64,000 bases of DNA, from NCBI RefSeq assembly GCF_007954265.1, contig NZ_VOLS01000010.1, forward strand, positions 29,829 to 93,828, written 5' to 3'. Shown here piece after piece: positions 35,034-45,010 of the stretch. The first letter of the stretch is position 1. Each line of letters begins with the position of its first letter. The translations under genes were made by a program, and so were the position numbers. The stretch comes from Colwellia sp. C1TZA3 (GTDB taxonomy: Bacteria; Pseudomonadota; Gammaproteobacteria; Enterobacterales; Alteromonadaceae). A model generated the notes under the pieces. That model saw only the letters and a program-made list of their open reading frames with translations. It had not been told where the DNA came from and made no database searches.

Positions 35034-35636
35034 ATGCAAAGTGCAATTAATAAAATCCACGCCATTCTCGATCAACTTGACGAGCAAGCTCTGCAAGTTG
35101 ATCAACAAAATAAGCATTCTAAATCGCATAAGATAATTCAAGAAAATGATATTTTTTCTGAAGCATTATTCCTCACCCATAGCGATCAGTTTCACCCTTA
35201 TATCGTTGAAGTAAAAAATAAAACTAATGAATTGTCTCGATTACTATCTGCTAACAAGAATGCACTCGCACACAGCCGTTTACTAATACTAGAACAGCAA
35301 ATTTCGGCGTTACGTAACGCATTAAACTCAAATAGTGCGCTACATAAAGAGCCAACTCAAAGGCTTGTTGCCATAAAAGCCCGTCGCTATAAAAAAGCGG
35401 CTCAAGCGGTGATGCAATCGAGCCACAACTTACATAAAAAACTCAATGAAACCTTTGAATTTGAACGCCGATTAATAGAAATGATCCAAGTGCGTGAACG
35501 ACAAGGCCACAACACATCAGCGACACAAACAAAGCAATTTACTGAAGAAATTCTTGCGCTACACCAACGTCTTGGTCGATGTCGTCAAGCCATATCTAAA
35601 TTAGAACGTGAAATAACCCAAGCTGAAAAGTTTTAA
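35034..35636 (+). CDS. priC: Primosomal replication protein PriC
   Basis: 200 aa, helical, Lys/Gln/Arg-rich. It matches the PriC pattern: an N-terminal helix of ILDQLDEQ type, FSEALF, a middle helical bundle, ETFEFERRLIEMIQVRERQ and the C-terminal RLGRCRQAISKLEREI. PriC reloads DnaB helicase at stalled forks with gapped leading strands. Called by eye, since the family is weakly conserved; 12 bp after the permease gene. Confidence 0.8.
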   Translation: MQSAINKIHAILDQLDEQALQVDQQNKHSKSHKIIQENDIFSEALFLTHSDQFHPYIVEVKNKTNELSRLLSANKNALAHSRLLILEQQISALRNALNSNSALHKEPTQRLVAIKARRYKKAAQAVMQSSHNLHKKLNETFEFERRLIEMIQVRERQGHNTSATQTKQFTEEILALHQRLGRCRQAISKLEREITQAEKF

Positions 35637-35757
35637 CCAATAACTACTACACTGAATTTTTTTAATAAAATTCAGTCTAAAGACATAAAAAAGTTGGTGT
35701 TTTCATTGTGCTAGCATTACGCTTGAAAATATAACCATTAAATTAAGCGTCGCCTAC

Positions 35758-36018
35758 ATGAAAATTTATGATGATATTCACAACTACTATGAAAAATTAG
35801 TGCCTCAACACTTTGCTGCTTTAAAGTTAGAAGAGGCCTATGATTTTGAATTTATAGCAGACTTATTTTGCGTGGTATTAAACCAATTACCCACCCGTTA
35901 CATCCGTCATGAAGTTGACATGGCCTTTTATTTACCGGCATCTGAACGTCTTGAAATGGAAAACAATGTCAAAGCGGCAGTAGCAAAATCTTTAGAATTT
36001 ATGAAAGAACATACTTAG
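35758..36018 (+). CDS. ComFB domain protein
   Basis: 86 aa with the late-competence ComFB pattern: IYDDIHNYYEKLV at the start, DFEFIADLFCVVLNQLPTRYIRH in the middle. In cyanobacteria ComFB homologues bind cyclic dinucleotides; whether this one does is unknown. It stands alone, 121 bp after priC. There are no competence genes nearby. Confidence 0.82.
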   Translation: MKIYDDIHNYYEKLVPQHFAALKLEEAYDFEFIADLFCVVLNQLPTRYIRHEVDMAFYLPASERLEMENNVKAAVAKSLEFMKEHT

Positions 36019-36089
36019 TATGTTAATGACTAAATGATAAAATACCACTAAATTAGGGCTAGTTATAAAAGCTAAACAATTAAATCAAC

Positions 36090-37930
36090 TTGGTAAAGCC
36101 TTTGAACATTCCAGAGCTTCCTAATAATCATGCCTTAGCGGTTTTATTGATAACTGTACTGGCATTATATTTATTTCGTCGAGAAGATACTCCCTTGGAA
36201 ACCTCCTCACTTGCTGTTATAGCAATTTTAAGTGTGATGTTTGCTATCTTTCCATTTTATAGCGATGGCAAGCACTTTGAGCCAAGCTCCTTGTTCTTTG
36301 GTTTTGGCCATGAGGCTTTGGTTACAGTCTGTTCCTTGATGATTATTGGCCATGGCATTGTCCGCACAGGCGCCCTAGAACCTATTGGCCGATACCTGGC
36401 CAAGTTGTGGAAAATAAGTCCAGCTTTATCTTTATTGATCACCCTTATTTTAGCCGGAGGATTAAGTGCCTTTATAAATAATACCCCTGTCGTGGTTTTA
36501 TTACTGCCCATTTTGATCAGTGTATCATTACGCACTAAAACAGACTCATCACCCATGTTGTTACCGATGGGATTAGCCACCTTAGTTGGCGGAATGGCAA
36601 CGACGATAGGCACCTCAACAAACTTACTCGTGGTTAGTATTGCAAAAAATATGGGGGCAACTGAGTTTGGCTTATTTGACTTTGCTAAGCCAGCCCTTAT
36701 GGCTTCAGTCGTCGCTTTACTCTACTTATGGCCAGGGCGCCAAAACTTTTACCGCGTAGATCACCATCAATGCCTGATACCTCGCCACGTATATTTAGTG
36801 CTTACCTCAATATAAACGCAGAAAGCGCGGTTAACGAAAAAACTATTACCGAAATAATTGCCTTAACCGATGGCCAAATAAAAATAGAGAGTATCCAGCG
36901 AGGGCCCGAAAACCGAAATATTATTCCTTTACCTGATACTTTGCTGGTCGTTGGTGATCGGTTAAAAGTTCATGATTACCCAGACCGCCTAAAAGAATAT
37001 GAGACGATATTAGGAGCAACCTTGTTTTCTGGCCTGCATAAAGTTGATGATGAGCATCCCTTAAAAGCCGAAAAAAAAACATTGGCTGAAATTGTCATCA
37101 TCGCAGGCTCTGGTGTTGAAGGCAGAACCTTACAACAAGCAAACTTCATTAATAAACACGCTATAACAGTTGTTGCATTGCATAGAGCAGGTAAAGCCAT
37201 GGAAATCGGTCGTAATAGCATAGGAAATACCCGCTTGCAGATCGGCGATGTATTACTCGTGCAAGGAGAAACCGAGCAAATAAGTTTATTAAAATCTAAA
37301 CCTGGTCTATTAATAATCGATGGTGCAGAAGCGTTGCCACAAACAAAAAAAGCGCCATTGGCTTTAAGCACATTACTTGCTGTGGTTGTATCATCAGCCC
37401 TAGGTATTTTACCTATTGAAATTAGTTCGGTTTGTGGTGTCTTGATACTATTAGTGACTAAATGCTTAAATTGGCAAGAAGCCGCGTCGGCGCTTAGTAC
37501 TCAAGTTATTTTAATTGTCGCCGCATCTTTAGCTTTGGGCTCTGCCATGATGACAACGGGAGGCGCGGAATATATAGCTCAGGTTTTTGTCGTTTTATCG
37601 TTTGGTTTGCCACCAGGAGGAATTTTAGCGGCGTTAATGTTGTTATTAGCCATATTAACTAATATTGTTTCTAACAATGCTGCCGCTGTTATTGGTACAC
37701 CTATTGCTATTTCCGTGGCTAGCCAATTAAACCTTTCACCTGAGCCATTTATCTTAGCGGTATTATTCGGTGCTAACTTAAGCTATGCCACACCTATGGC
37801 TTATAAAACCAACTTATTGGTGATGAATGCCGGTGGCTATAAGTTCTCTGACTTTATACGTATTGGTATTCCGTTGATTTTACTGATGTGGGTAACACTT
37901 TCTTTGCTATTAAATTGGTTATATTTATAG
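36090..37930 (+). pseudogene. SLC13-type permease with TrkA-C domains, frameshifted
   Basis: The two halves belong to one transporter of about 610 aa. The first half (to about 36735) has five or six membrane helices with the NTPVVVLLLPI and GTSTNLLVV family motifs. The second, one frame over, starts near APKLLPRR and carries two TrkA-C-like domains (RIFSAYLNI..., LAEIVIIAGSGVEGRTL...) and the last helices with NIVSNNAAAVIGTPIA. The frame changes at about 36728-36745 (…LYLW|…APKLL). No ATG begins the first half; TTG at 36090 or 36102 is likely. Either a recent loss or a sequencing error. Confidence 0.75.
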
Positions 37931-38120
37931 CTTTGGTGCAAGTTATCTAAATTTACAGCAAGTTGCTATTTGATTGATATATTACCTCACAAGGTAACTT
38001 TATAGCCTTATTTACTTGACTTGAAACACTACTCATTCCAGCTAAAATGTCTTCTTGTTGGCTGGAAAAACATAAAAACCTCCCTCTTATCGTCAGTTAG
38101 TAATATCATTATTCGCGAAG

Positions 38121-38681
38121 TTAAGGCATAACTTTCATAAACAGTTTAAATTTATCTTGGGCTCTTACCACCCAATGAGGAGTTCCTTTCCCTATCCCTG
38201 CAATTTGAACATTTGGATGCATCTTCATCACTGAAGCTATTGCTATTTCTTGTTCAAGGCCTACGTCGACAAACAAAATATGCTTACCTTCATCCAGCAT
38301 TTCCTTAAACTGTACGAAATTAACATTAGGTGTTTGGATGCCGATAAGTCCACCCTCCCAAGTACAAAAGCCAAGTACAATAATAGACAAAAAAACAAAG
38401 GGTATCCAACCCACAGTAGATTCTGTCCAGCCCATACCATAGGCAATGAAGAGAGTTATGATAGCGCCGATAATGCCATAGATAGCGCCAATTTTTGTTG
38501 AATGGACTACATTTTTTTTCAATACTGATTCTACTGCATGTAAATTATGGGTTTCAACTTCAGTATCATTTTCACTGAGCACATGAATTTGTGGGTCAGT
38601 AAAGCCTTGTAACTTAAGGTCTTTTTCAACTTTTTCAACTTCATCAATTTCTGCTATAACGTAAAAGTGTCTGATCATCAT
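38121..38681 (-). CDS. Small membrane protein with two central helices, hypothetical
   Basis: About 187 aa: a soluble N-terminal part (MMIRHFYVIAEIDEVEKVEK...), two membrane helices (IGAIYGIIGAIITLFIAYGM, IPFVFLSIIVLGFCTW), then a soluble C-terminal domain. GGAG is three and six bases before ATGs at 38681 and 38678; the second has the better spacing. No firm function. It stands alone on the minus strand. Confidence 0.7.
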   Translation of the reverse strand: MMIRHFYVIAEIDEVEKVEKDLKLQGFTDPQIHVLSENDTEVETHNLHAVESVLKKNVVHSTKIGAIYGIIGAIITLFIAYGMGWTESTVGWIPFVFLSIIVLGFCTWEGGLIGIQTPNVNFVQFKEMLDEGKHILFVDVGLEQEIAIASVMKMHPNVQIAGIGKGTPHWVVRAQDKFKLFMKVMP

Positions 38682-38690
38682 TTGCTCCAC

Positions 38691-39125
38691 CTAAAATAGG
38701 ATGTATAAAATTGCTATTTTCAACTAGCGTATAACTAATAAAAAATAGGCTGAAAACCCACAACTATGCCTACTACGTTTTGAAGTATAGCAGCGATTTT
38801 TAAAAGAGGTTTTAGCAGTGAAGATAAAGATATTTAAGGTTTGTGTTAGCAGTAAATTTATTAATGTCTTATTTGGGTAAAAAAACTTTAATTAGTTGTA
38901 ATTACTAAGGACTTATCTAATAGAGTAGTCTAATAGAGTAATCTGAAATGTGCAGTCTGCTGATATCAAAAGCTTTAGGTATTATCATAAAAAATAACCT
39001 CTCCATTGCTGTCCATTTTGATATTTAGATGATTTTGGATAAAGAATTCTACTTCGATGCGAGGTCATTTGGCTGCAATACTGCCTGTTATCACACCTAA
39101 ATTATGTATTAATTTTGATGAATAA
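38691..39125. other. Intergenic gap
   Basis: AT-rich, with no gene or RNA that I can support, up to the element at 39126. The 39283-39518 interval on the other side is likewise empty apart from sequence next to the 4.5S RNA gene. Confidence 0.4.
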
Positions 39126-39282
39126 TACCAGTTCCATTAAGTTTGTGATCTTGTTGTGCGCAGGAAAAATAACTCAAGGTAAGGCGCTCGATTGAGCAAT
39201 AGCTGGCTATTGGGAGTGAGAGCAACACAGCCTTGAGCTATTTTAACTAGTACAAGTGAGTAATAACTTAATGGGATTGGTA
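39126..39282 (-). mobile_element. 157-bp MITE-like element, copy F
   Basis: Reverse copy in the 38.7-39.5 kb gap, with TAA duplications at 39123-39125 and 39283-39285. Confidence 0.9.
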
Positions 39283-39518
39283 TAATAAAGTGTTTAGCGA
39301 CATGATGCTGTGTTGGTGCGAATGGGAACAAAATACATAATCGTTGATAGCTAATTAAAGCTGCTTTTTATAAGCTATTCTAAACAATGTCCAAACGGCG
39401 TTATTTCGATAATAACAAATACTATTACCAGAATAAAAATGATGAATTTTAGCTAAGTTTTTTATGGTACCAATTATAGGATTAGATTTTTTTATATAAT
39501 AATTGATAATAAAAGATT

Positions 39519-39631
39519 GGTGGCAACCCTAATAGCCACACTCCGGCACATAAGTCGTCTGCTGCGGTTGCTTCCTTCCGGACCTGGCCGAGTTCACAGA
39601 GTATCATTGCGGAGGGACCAAAAGGGTCACC
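39519..39631 (-). ncRNA. ffs: 4.5S RNA of the signal recognition particle
   Basis: On the minus strand CAGGTCCGGAAGGAAGCA is the universal SRP RNA apical loop region. The flanking arms pair: 5' GGTG-ACCCT with AGGG...CACC at the 3' end, and further inward blocks. The length is about 113 nt, matching bacterial 4.5S RNA. It binds Ffh and FtsY for co-translational targeting. A short T-rich stretch follows the 3' end on the minus strand. Confidence 0.93.
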
Positions 39632-39713
39632 ATAGAGGCGTTAAAAGAATCTCTTTAACGCGCCGCAGAGTATGGCTAATCAATAGCTTAGTTGCAAGCC
39701 CTAGTTGCTAAAT

Positions 39714-40307
39714 TCAGACTGCTTGCGGATTTTTTGCACAAACATCAGCAAATACTTGCTTAAATTCGACTAACTCCTGATTTATATCACCGGTTATAAC
39801 AACTGCGGGATGAAATCGTACTTCCTTTTTAATAAAATCAAAACTTAAGGGGATAACCGGTACATTAGCTTTTTTGGCGATATGCAAAAATCCAGTTCTC
39901 CACTCGGTGGTTTTACTACGAGTACCTTCCGGTGCAATCGCTAAAATAAACTGCTCATTACTTTTAAATTCTTCGACGATTTGCCCGACAACGCCATGGC
40001 TATGGTTGCGCTCAACACCAATACCACCAATGGCAGTCAAAAACGATTTTATTGGCCAACGAAAGATACTGCCCTTAGCAAGAAATGACAGCTTAAGGTT
40101 TAATGAAAACATAACAGCGATACCGACAAAAAAATCCCAATTTGAGGTATGAGGTGCCACCGCAATAATAAACTTTGGCTGCTGTGGCAACTCTCCGGTA
40201 ATTTTCCAGCCACAACTCGCCATCGCTTGACTTGCGAATCTTCTTAAAAGGCCATAATCGCGGGTTGCTATACACTCAGGTAAAGTCGGCGTTGTTAACT
40301 TATTCAT
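39714..40307 (-). CDS. 1-acyl-sn-glycerol-3-phosphate acyltransferase family protein
   Basis: 197 aa PlsC-type acyltransferase. Motif I is HTSNWDF (Hx4D), motif III is APEGTRSK, followed by VPVIPLSF. It transfers an acyl chain to a lysophospholipid-like acceptor; the short length and HTSNWD variant suggest a paralogue, not the main PlsC. It begins 7 bp after the DUF3014 gene, so the two are likely one unit. Confidence 0.85.
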   Translation of the reverse strand: MNKLTTPTLPECIATRDYGLLRRFASQAMASCGWKITGELPQQPKFIIAVAPHTSNWDFFVGIAVMFSLNLKLSFLAKGSIFRWPIKSFLTAIGGIGVERNHSHGVVGQIVEEFKSNEQFILAIAPEGTRSKTTEWRTGFLHIAKKANVPVIPLSFDFIKKEVRFHPAVVITGDINQELVEFKQVFADVCAKNPQAV

Positions 40308-40314
40308 CTAATGC

Positions 40315-41175
40315 TTAACGCGCTCTTGCTAACTTTTCATTAATTTCTAACAACACTGACTTGATAACAAGTAAGTTTTCTTTACCTAATCTTAACAATA
40401 GTTTCTCTGCATCATCTAAAGATTCTAACGATTGATCTTTATATTTATACATAACGCTAAGGCGTTCTAACTCAGGTTGATTTTTAGGAATTTCCATATC
40501 TAAAACCTTGGTTATTGCGTTGTGTAATACCTCAGTAAAATCTTGTTCAGGGTAACCTAACTCGCCATAAGCTTGATCAATTAGTGGCTTCAATTCAACA
40601 TACCATTGCACTAGTGCTTCACTGTCCATTGAGCGTAAAAGATCAACATAGTTACTAAAACGACGAGTGCTACTTTCATCCCACTGCAATTTAATACCCT
40701 TGTCTGTGGCTTCTTCTAGTGCGGTAAATTTTGCATTAGGTATAATTAAGGGGGTGTGCTCATAGGCTAAGCTACCTTGGCTAAAGTTATCAGTAAATAC
40801 CACAAATCGGCGGATAATATCTTCTGTAACGACCAGTTTTAGTAATTCTTTGCGCCAAGTTAACGTGGGCAATTTAGTACTGAACCAAGTGTCACTTTCA
40901 TCTAATGTCGGCAGTAAAATTTCAGGCTCAAGCTCCATGGTGTTTTCTTCAACCTGCTCTGTGGCACCTTCAGGTGCAATTAACTCAGGCGTAATTTCAG
41001 GCTCAACTTCTGGTATTTTAGCGGGTACAACGGCGGTAGTAGCGATGGTATCACTATTGTTATTTTCATCGCCTGCAATTACGTAGAAATAGATAACAAA
41101 GGCAATGATGGCAGCAATAATTACTGCAATAATAGCCCAAGGCGTTTGTTTTTGTTCAGTATTTTTAGTTGACAT
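40315..41175 (-). CDS. DUF3014 membrane-anchored protein
   Basis: 286 aa: a short cytoplasmic start, one membrane helix (WAIIAVIIAAIIAFVIYFYV), an acidic Pro/Glu-rich linker to about residue 90, then a helical periplasmic domain (WRKELLKLVVTEDIIRRFVV, RRFSNYVDLLRSMD, ELGYPEQDF) of the DUF3014 family. Function unknown. It lies downstream of maiA on the same strand with a gap of about 105 bp. Confidence 0.85.
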   Translation of the reverse strand: MSTKNTEQKQTPWAIIAVIIAAIIAFVIYFYVIAGDENNNSDTIATTAVVPAKIPEVEPEITPELIAPEGATEQVEENTMELEPEILLPTLDESDTWFSTKLPTLTWRKELLKLVVTEDIIRRFVVFTDNFSQGSLAYEHTPLIIPNAKFTALEEATDKGIKLQWDESSTRRFSNYVDLLRSMDSEALVQWYVELKPLIDQAYGELGYPEQDFTEVLHNAITKVLDMEIPKNQPELERLSVMYKYKDQSLESLDDAEKLLLRLGKENLLVIKSVLLEINEKLARAR

Positions 41176-41280
41176 AGTAACCTTAAATTTATGTAATACC
41201 CATTGTATTAATGAATTGGTTTAAGTAATGACCTAGTAAATGATAAATTTTCGTATTTAAATTTTCAGTAATATCGCACG

Positions 41281-41919
41281 TTACTGTGCATCTGCCTGAT
41301 TCTCAGGCAAAGCGGCAATAAAGGCCGCATGTTGATTACAATTTTCAGCCACCCGACAAATATTTGGATATTCACTCATATTAAGATTAAATCGATAGGC
41401 ATTATATACTTGAGGCACTAAACAAATATCAGCCATAGTAATGTTATCACCAAAACAATATTTTCCTGAGTTTACTGTTAATTGCTGCTCAACAGCAGAG
41501 AAACCTACCTTCATCCAATGATGACTCCAAATAAGTTTATCACTTTCTTGCAGTGAAAAATTGTTAACTAGGTATTGCTGTACGCGTAAATTATTAACTG
41601 GATGTATTTCACAGGCAAAATCAAGCGCAAGTGCTTTTACTTTTGCTTTTGCCACCATGTTTTTAGGATAAATAGCCACCAACGGATATTTATCATCTAG
41701 GTACTCAATGATAGCAATCGATTGATGCAAAGCAACATCTTCATCAATTAAAGTGGGTACTAAATGTGTCGAATTTAATTCAGTGTAAGCTTCTTTATGC
41801 TGCTCTCCACCGTCTTTAACTAAATGCACTGGAATTGATTCAAACTCCAAGCCTTTTAGATGCATAGCAATTCTTACTCTATACGCAGCAGATGACCGCC
41901 AATAACCATATAATTTCAT
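41281..41919 (-). CDS. maiA: Maleylacetoacetate isomerase (zeta GST)
   Basis: Isomerises maleylacetoacetate to fumarylacetoacetate with glutathione, late in tyrosine breakdown. The zeta-class signature SSAAYRVRIAMHLKGL lies near the N-terminus, with LVPTLIDEDVALHQSIAIIEYL following (glutathione site). 212 aa. It is 50 bp downstream of tyrR. The partner genes for homogentisate dioxygenase and fumarylacetoacetase are not in the window. Confidence 0.9.
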   Translation of the reverse strand: MKLYGYWRSSAAYRVRIAMHLKGLEFESIPVHLVKDGGEQHKEAYTELNSTHLVPTLIDEDVALHQSIAIIEYLDDKYPLVAIYPKNMVAKAKVKALALDFACEIHPVNNLRVQQYLVNNFSLQESDKLIWSHHWMKVGFSAVEQQLTVNSGKYCFGDNITMADICLVPQVYNAYRFNLNMSEYPNICRVAENCNQHAAFIAALPENQADAQ

Positions 41920-41969
41920 ATCTAATACTCAAATAACTTTACAGTGAAACCAGTATTGGCAAGTTAGCG

Positions 41970-43520
41970 TTAAATTTTAACAGTTTTCTTATTAATATCG
42001 TAGTCACGTAATTTGTTGGCGATGGCGGTGTGACTAAGCCCTAATTTTTTGGCCAATTGTCGCGTACTTGGATAAGCAGGATAAAGTTTACGCAGTAAAT
42101 CAGCTTCAAAATTTTTCACTGCCGCATCCAAAGTACCTTCGAAATCTTGCTCAAGATAACCATGCTCTCGCGTATATGCGGGTAAATGCAAGTGCGAGGT
42201 TGTGATTATATTGCCGTCAATTAACGATACCGCTCGAATCAGCACATTCTCCAGTTGCCTAACATTCCCAGGCCAGGGGTAGTGCTCAATAAATTCAAGG
42301 CATTCTTTATCAAAAGAAACGTGGGTCTTACCAACACGTTGACCAAATTTAGCGACAAAAAGTTCCGCTAAAGGCACAATATCTGCACGTCGCTCACGTA
42401 ACGATGGAATATTAAGCCCCAAAACATTTAAACGATAATATAGGTCTTCTCTAAATTCGCCAAGAGAAACCATATTAAGTAAGTCTCGGTTTGTTGATCC
42501 GATAATACGGACATTAACTTTAATTTCTTTTTCGTCATCAATGCGCCTAAAGGTGCCGTCTTGAATTACCCGCAATACTTTAGTTTGTAACTTAGCTGAC
42601 ATTTCACCGACTTCATCAAGAAATATTGTGCCGCCATCCGCTGATTCGAATATACCTTTTTTACTTCTTGCTTCTCCTGCAGCGCCAGAGCCAAATAATT
42701 CGGTTTCCGCTGCATCGTCAGGTAGTGCAGCACAACTTAAGGTCATAAAGGGCTTATCTGTGCGATCACTGGCCGCGTGACAAGCCCGTGCTAATAACTC
42801 TTTACCTGATCCTGTCTCACCGACAACCAACATAGAAGAGTCAAGCAGGGCCATGCGCTTTGCTTCGCGTATCAATTTACGCATTGAGCTACTGTTAGAT
42901 TGAATGCCGGTAAAATCATTTTCATTGGCCTTTTTAAAGGCACTAATTTGTTGGCCTAATCTGGCTTCTGATTTTAATATTAATACTGCACCCGCAAGTA
43001 CTTGCCTTCCATCACCTTCAGCGATATGAATAGGGATAATATCAGCGACAAAATCGTCTTCTTGAAATTTAACACGGCGAGTTTGCGCCAGTACTTCTGT
43101 ACTGTCTAACCAACGGGTAAAATTAAAACCTTTTAGCCATTGCCCAACATGCTCGCCAATAATATGCTCAAGCGAACTACACATTATTTGCGCCGCAATA
43201 TTATTAACCACACGAATTTGGCCATGATTGTCAATGGAGATAAAAGGGTCTGGAAAGGTTTTAACTAAGGTTTCAAATTCATTTCTTTCACGTTCAGATG
43301 GCATATAAGGTGTTGTTTTAACATCAATAACACCATCTATCAATCGCAATTGCGGCATAAAACTTTGCAGCTCTGAAAACTCTAAATCAGGGATGTTAAT
43401 AAAAATTTTCCCTGGTTGTTTTAACTCGATACCACGTAGGTCGATCCCACGTTCAACAAATATTGCTAATACACTTTGCGCAATACCCACTCGGTCCTTG
43501 CAACCAATTTCTAAACGCAT
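41970..43520 (-). CDS. tyrR: TyrR aromatic amino acid regulator
   Basis: 516 aa: N-terminal ACT domain (MRLEIGCKDRVGIAQSVLAI), PAS domain (about 80-190), AAA+ domain (Walker A GETGSGKELLA, Walker B GGTIFLDEVGE) and a C-terminal HTH (STRQLAKKLGLSHTAIANKL). The GAFTGA loop that contacts sigma-54 is missing (GSGAAGEARSKKG instead), as in E. coli TyrR, so it acts on sigma-70 promoters. A perfect TyrR box 40 bp upstream suggests autoregulation. Between phhAB and maiA. Confidence 0.93.
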   Translation of the reverse strand: MRLEIGCKDRVGIAQSVLAIFVERGIDLRGIELKQPGKIFINIPDLEFSELQSFMPQLRLIDGVIDVKTTPYMPSERERNEFETLVKTFPDPFISIDNHGQIRVVNNIAAQIMCSSLEHIIGEHVGQWLKGFNFTRWLDSTEVLAQTRRVKFQEDDFVADIIPIHIAEGDGRQVLAGAVLILKSEARLGQQISAFKKANENDFTGIQSNSSSMRKLIREAKRMALLDSSMLVVGETGSGKELLARACHAASDRTDKPFMTLSCAALPDDAAETELFGSGAAGEARSKKGIFESADGGTIFLDEVGEMSAKLQTKVLRVIQDGTFRRIDDEKEIKVNVRIIGSTNRDLLNMVSLGEFREDLYYRLNVLGLNIPSLRERRADIVPLAELFVAKFGQRVGKTHVSFDKECLEFIEHYPWPGNVRQLENVLIRAVSLIDGNIITTSHLHLPAYTREHGYLEQDFEGTLDAAVKNFEADLLRKLYPAYPSTRQLAKKLGLSHTAIANKLRDYDINKKTVKI

Positions 43521-43560
43521 CTAATAACCTCAAGCAAACAACAAAATCCAATATCACCAT

Positions 43561-43578
43561 TGTAAACTATTTTTTACA
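43561..43578. promoter_or_regulatory. TyrR box upstream of tyrR
   Basis: TGTAAACTATTTTTTACA is an exact match to TGTAAA-N6-TTTACA. It ends 40 bp before the tyrR ATG, suitable for autorepression. Confidence 0.8.
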
Positions 43579-43580
43579 AC

Positions 43581-43610
43581 AAAAAAAAGCCCCCTTTAAT
43601 AGGAGGCTTG
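43581..43610 (-). terminator. Intrinsic terminator of phhAB
   Basis: AAGCCTCCT/AGGGGGCTT hairpin then eight T on the minus strand, about 22 bp after phhB. It separates phhAB from tyrR. Confidence 0.82.
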
Positions 43611-43631
43611 ATATTATTGTCTTTTATCAGG

Positions 43632-43970
43632 TTACAAAAGCTGATCAGTTTTGGCCGCACAAATAAAGTCATTCTTATGCAGCCCTTTAATAGCATGGCT
43701 CCACCAAGTCACTTTTACTTTGCCCCACTCTAATAAAATGGCCGGATGGTGAAATTCTTTTTCTGCTAATTCAGACACTTTATTTGCAAAAGCCCATGCT
43801 AATTTATAGTTTTTAAATTTATAAACACGCTCCAACATCATAATACCGTTATTTACTTCAGGTACCCAATCAGGTATTTGAGCCAGTAAGCTTGCTAATT
43901 CGTCATCGCTAACCTTGGGTGCATCTACTTGACATGCTTCACATTGTTGATTTGATAATTCGCCGATCAT
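43632..43970 (-). CDS. phhB: Pterin-4a-carbinolamine dehydratase
   Basis: 112 aa. Recycles the 4a-hydroxy-tetrahydropterin made by phenylalanine hydroxylase. The family motif [21 protein letters not shown] holds the paired His of the active site, and [12 protein letters not shown] follows. It lies 10 bp after phhA as an operon. Confidence 0.95.
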   Translation of the reverse strand: MIGELSNQQCEACQVDAPKVSDDELASLLAQIPDWVPEVNNGIMMLERVYKFKNYKLAWAFANKVSELAEKEFHHPAILLEWGKVKVTWWSHAIKGLHKNDFICAAKTDQLL

Positions 43971-43980
43971 AAAAATTCCT

Positions 43981-44787
43981 TTAACTTACTTTTGAGGTTG
44001 TTTTTAATTCAAATTTAGCTGGATGTAGGCCTATTTTTTTCGCTTGTTCTACCAACACCATAATATCTTCTACGGTTAATTTTCGTACTTCATCGAGATC
44101 ACTGACCTTGGTGAGCATAAAATAAACAGGTTGCAAAATGTCAATGCGATATTGTGTCCGTAAAACATCTAAAACATCGAGTGGTTTTCTTTCAGCATTT
44201 TTATCATGTAGTGCATATTCTGTTTCAGTTGGAGAAGACAAAATACCGCCACCGTATACACGTAACCCTTTAGGAGTATCAAGTAAGCCAAACTCTACAG
44301 TAAACCAGTAAAGCCGTGCTAAAAATACACGGTCTTCCTTTGAAGCGTTTAAGCCCATCATGCCATATGCTTGGGTATAATTAGCAAACGACTCGTTAGT
44401 TAGTAAAGCGCAGTGACCATATATTTCATGAAATATATCAGGCTCTTGTAAATAATCAAACTCTTCCTCGGAGCGAATGAATGTCGCAACGGGGAATTTC
44501 TTTTCTGATAGTAAGCGGAAAAACTCACCAAAGCCAATAAGTGCTGGCACGGGCTCGCAGCTCCAACCCGTTTCAGCTCTTAATACCGTACTCACTTCTT
44601 CTAATTGTGGGATACGGTCAAGTGGCAGATTTAACTTACTTAAGCCGGCAATAAATTCATCACATGCGGTATTTTCTACTGTTGAAAGTTGTCGCGTAAT
44701 TAACGCCTGCCAAATTTGGTTTTCTGCCGCTGACCATGCAATGTTGCCATGTTCATCTGCAACCTTAGAAACGTACTTACTCGCCAT
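43981..44787 (-). CDS. phhA: Phenylalanine 4-monooxygenase
   Basis: Hydroxylates phenylalanine to tyrosine using tetrahydropterin and O2. The iron ligands are the two His of [11 protein letters not shown] and a Glu in [11 protein letters not shown]. 268 aa is the usual length of bacterial monomeric enzymes without the regulatory domain. First gene of phhA-phhB. A near-perfect TyrR box lies 160 bp upstream. Confidence 0.95.
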   Translation of the reverse strand: MASKYVSKVADEHGNIAWSAAENQIWQALITRQLSTVENTACDEFIAGLSKLNLPLDRIPQLEEVSTVLRAETGWSCEPVPALIGFGEFFRLLSEKKFPVATFIRSEEEFDYLQEPDIFHEIYGHCALLTNESFANYTQAYGMMGLNASKEDRVFLARLYWFTVEFGLLDTPKGLRVYGGGILSSPTETEYALHDKNAERKPLDVLDVLRTQYRIDILQPVYFMLTKVSDLDEVRKLTVEDIMVLVEQAKKIGLHPAKFELKTTSKVS

Positions 44788-44946
44788 TTTTTTAACCTTA
44801 TTGAGTGAATATCAATTTTATTATTAATGTTGTTGTGAACTTTATCTTGATATTTAAAACTATCTTAGTTCTCATAATAATAAGGCAACATCAATATAAA
44901 AAGCACGACTTTCAAAGTGGCTATTTTTTCACCAGAACAATAAAGC

Positions 44947-44964
44947 TGTAAAACTTATGTTACA
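44947..44964. promoter_or_regulatory. TyrR box upstream of phhA
   Basis: TGTAAAACTTATGTTACA differs from TGTAAA-N6-TTTACA at one position. It lies 160 bp upstream of the phhA start, a place suited to activation by TyrR as in phh operons of other bacteria. Confidence 0.6.
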
Positions 44965-45010
44965 TCTAAATATACAGTTAAATTATTAATGTTTACTTTC
45001 AGTGGTTTGG

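Noticed and set aside
39517..39711. 64-codon ORF on the plus strand
   Set aside because: It lies over the 4.5S RNA gene on the other strand.
41190..41222. Possible degenerate copy of the 157-bp element ends (TACCCATTGTATTAATGAAT)
   Set aside because: Too short and without interior similarity or a matching second end.
44905..44930. Possible sigma-54 promoter upstream of phhA (CTGG...GCC with correct spacing)
   Set aside because: Match is poor and the local TyrR lacks the GAFTGA loop needed with sigma-54.
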